Assembly (NCBI GenBank): GCA_027069645.1
Contig: JALXEI010000217.1
Span: forward strand, 1-15,206
Source: Hyphomicrobiales bacterium
Lineage (GTDB): Bacteria; Pseudomonadota; Alphaproteobacteria; Rhizobiales; JAKIUO01
Length of the DNA stretch: 15,206 nt
Direction of reading: 5' to 3'
The notes below the pieces were generated by a model. It was given only the letters and a program-made list of their open reading frames with translations. It did no database searches and had not been told where the DNA came from. Position 1 is the first letter of the stretch. Every line of letters begins with the position of its first letter. Below, piece by piece: positions 14,339-15,206 of this stretch. Made by a program: the position numbers and the translations under genes.

Positions 14339-15206
14339 TCATCGGCTGGCCACTTCTTCAACCAGATCCCCCAGACGCTGCACGGCATCGGGCCTGCCAA
14401 CGCCCCTGGCCGCTATCGCTGCCTTTTGCAACATGGCGGGTTCACGTGACAGTTTTGCAAGATCATCGGACAAGCGGGCCGAATCAAGGTCTTTTTGCTC
14501 AATGCAGATCGCCGCTTCGGCATCAGCCAGAAAGGCCGCATTGCGCAACTGGTCATTGTCAAGCGCATGTGGCAGGGGAACGAGGATCGAGGGGCGCCCG
14601 ATCACCGCCAGTTCGGTCACCGTTGAAGCGCCCGACCGCGCCAGCACCAGATGGGAATGAGCGATGATTTCCGGCAAATTGTCGAAAAAGGTCGCAATCT
14701 GAAAGGACACACCGGCCGCCTTGTAGGCTTTATCGACGCGATCCATGTCCTCGGCGCGACATTGCTGTACGATGCGCATGCGTTCACGCACATCCTCCGG
14801 CAGGGCGGCAATGGCCGGTGGCACCAGATCGGAAAAATAGCGCGCCCCCTGGGAGCCGCCAAACACCAGCAGATTGAACGGCCCGTCAATGGTCATATCC
14901 GTCCACGGGATTTTCGCCGCTTCAATGACCATATCACGCACCGGATTGCCGGTATGGCGTGCCTTGGCCGCAAGCTCCCCTTCAACATGGACAGTGTGAG
15001 CAAAGGACAGGGCAATAGCGGTACTTTTCGCCGCCAGCATGCGGTTGGCGCGCCCCATAACGGCATTTTGTTCATGCAAAATGCTCGGTATCCCCAGCGA
15101 TTTGGCGGCAAAGATCGGCGGGAATGTCGGATAGCCGCCAAAGCCGACAATACAGACCGGTTTGACCTTTTTAAGAATTTTCCGTGCCTTTGCAATACCG
15201 CTTCCC
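14339..15206 (-). CDS. murG: MurG, undecaprenyl-PP-MurNAc-pentapeptide GlcNAc transferase (5' end outside window)
   Basis: MurG is the membrane-associated glycosyltransferase that turns lipid I into lipid II on the cytoplasmic face. The frame stays open to the right edge, so the N-terminal quarter (roughly 75 to 80 residues, by comparison with the usual 360-370) is outside the window; 288 codons remain. Reading in from the edge gives VGFGGYPTFPP and LHEQNAVMGRANR, both MurG hallmarks, then LLVFGGSQGARYFSD, and the UDP-GlcNAc-binding segment ARSGASTVTELAVIGRPS followed by VPLPHALDNDQLRNA. The DNDQ version, with Asp where many bacteria have His, fits alphaproteobacterial MurG as I recall it. 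An internal Met at 15079 is not the true start because the conserved motif continues upstream of it. Position ahead of murC matches the dcw order. Confidence 0.97.
   Translation of the reverse strand, partial: GSGIAKARKILKKVKPVCIVGFGGYPTFPPIFAAKSLGIPSILHEQNAVMGRANRMLAAKSTAIALSFAHTVHVEGELAAKARHTGNPVRDMVIEAAKIPWTDMTIDGPFNLLVFGGSQGARYFSDLVPPAIAALPEDVRERMRIVQQCRAEDMDRVDKAYKAAGVSFQIATFFDNLPEIIAHSHLVLARSGASTVTELAVIGRPSILVPLPHALDNDQLRNAAFLADAEAAICIEQKDLDSARLSDDLAKLSREPAMLQKAAIAARGVGRPDAVQRLGDLVEEVASR

Noticed and set aside
1..15206. Mobile elements, CRISPR arrays, tRNA or rRNA genes, defence genes
   Set aside because: No transposase, integrase, direct-repeat array, or RNA gene signature was seen; the region is conserved housekeeping DNA with intact genes and no composition break visible by eye.

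Overview
The window is a stretch of chromosome carrying the central and distal part of a division and cell wall (dcw) cluster, followed by lpxC, bamD, recN and ligA. Every gene I can support lies on the minus strand, so the biological reading direction is from high to low coordinates: murG (3' part) - murC - murB - small DUF3592-like membrane protein - ddl - ftsQ - ftsA - ftsZ // lpxC // bamD - recN - ligA. This order, the FtsZ with a long linker and a C-terminal FPSFLRKTN-type tail, the long FtsQ, and the MurG HALDNDQ motif point to an alphaproteobacterium. Base composition is moderately GC-rich by eye. I cannot assign a genus from the sequence alone.

Region 1 (15206 to 8292) is a tight gene train. 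murC and murB share an ATGA overlap, murB is followed 26 bases later by a 124-residue two-helix membrane protein, ddl follows after 35 bases, ftsQ starts inside the end of ddl with a TTG codon, and ftsA follows 12 bases after ftsQ. A 156-base leader precedes murC and a 157-base leader precedes ftsZ; both contain inverted repeats. Products: MurG, MurC, MurB and Ddl make the cytoplasmic and lipid-linked peptidoglycan precursors; FtsQ, FtsA and FtsZ build the division ring.

Region 2 (8134 to 5218) holds ftsZ, a probable terminator after it, a 323-base intergenic stretch with two strong hairpins just ahead of lpxC, then lpxC itself, which ends at a textbook Rho-independent terminator. LpxC commits precursors to lipid A, so wall, division and outer-membrane synthesis sit side by side.

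Region 3 (5098 to 17) starts with a good sigma-70-like promoter and contains bamD (outer-membrane protein assembly lipoprotein), recN (DNA break repair ATPase) and ligA (NAD-dependent DNA ligase). recN and ligA overlap by GTGA. A probable terminator lies near the left edge of the window.

There are no rRNA, tRNA, CRISPR, insertion sequence or phage signals. All complete genes look intact, with their family key residues present. The less ordinary items are the DUF3592-like gene inside the mur/ddl block, the paired hairpins in the lpxC leader, the regularly spaced CCTGT motifs in front of murC, and the hairpin in the ftsZ leader. I see no evidence for an undescribed system; this is essentially a conserved housekeeping region.
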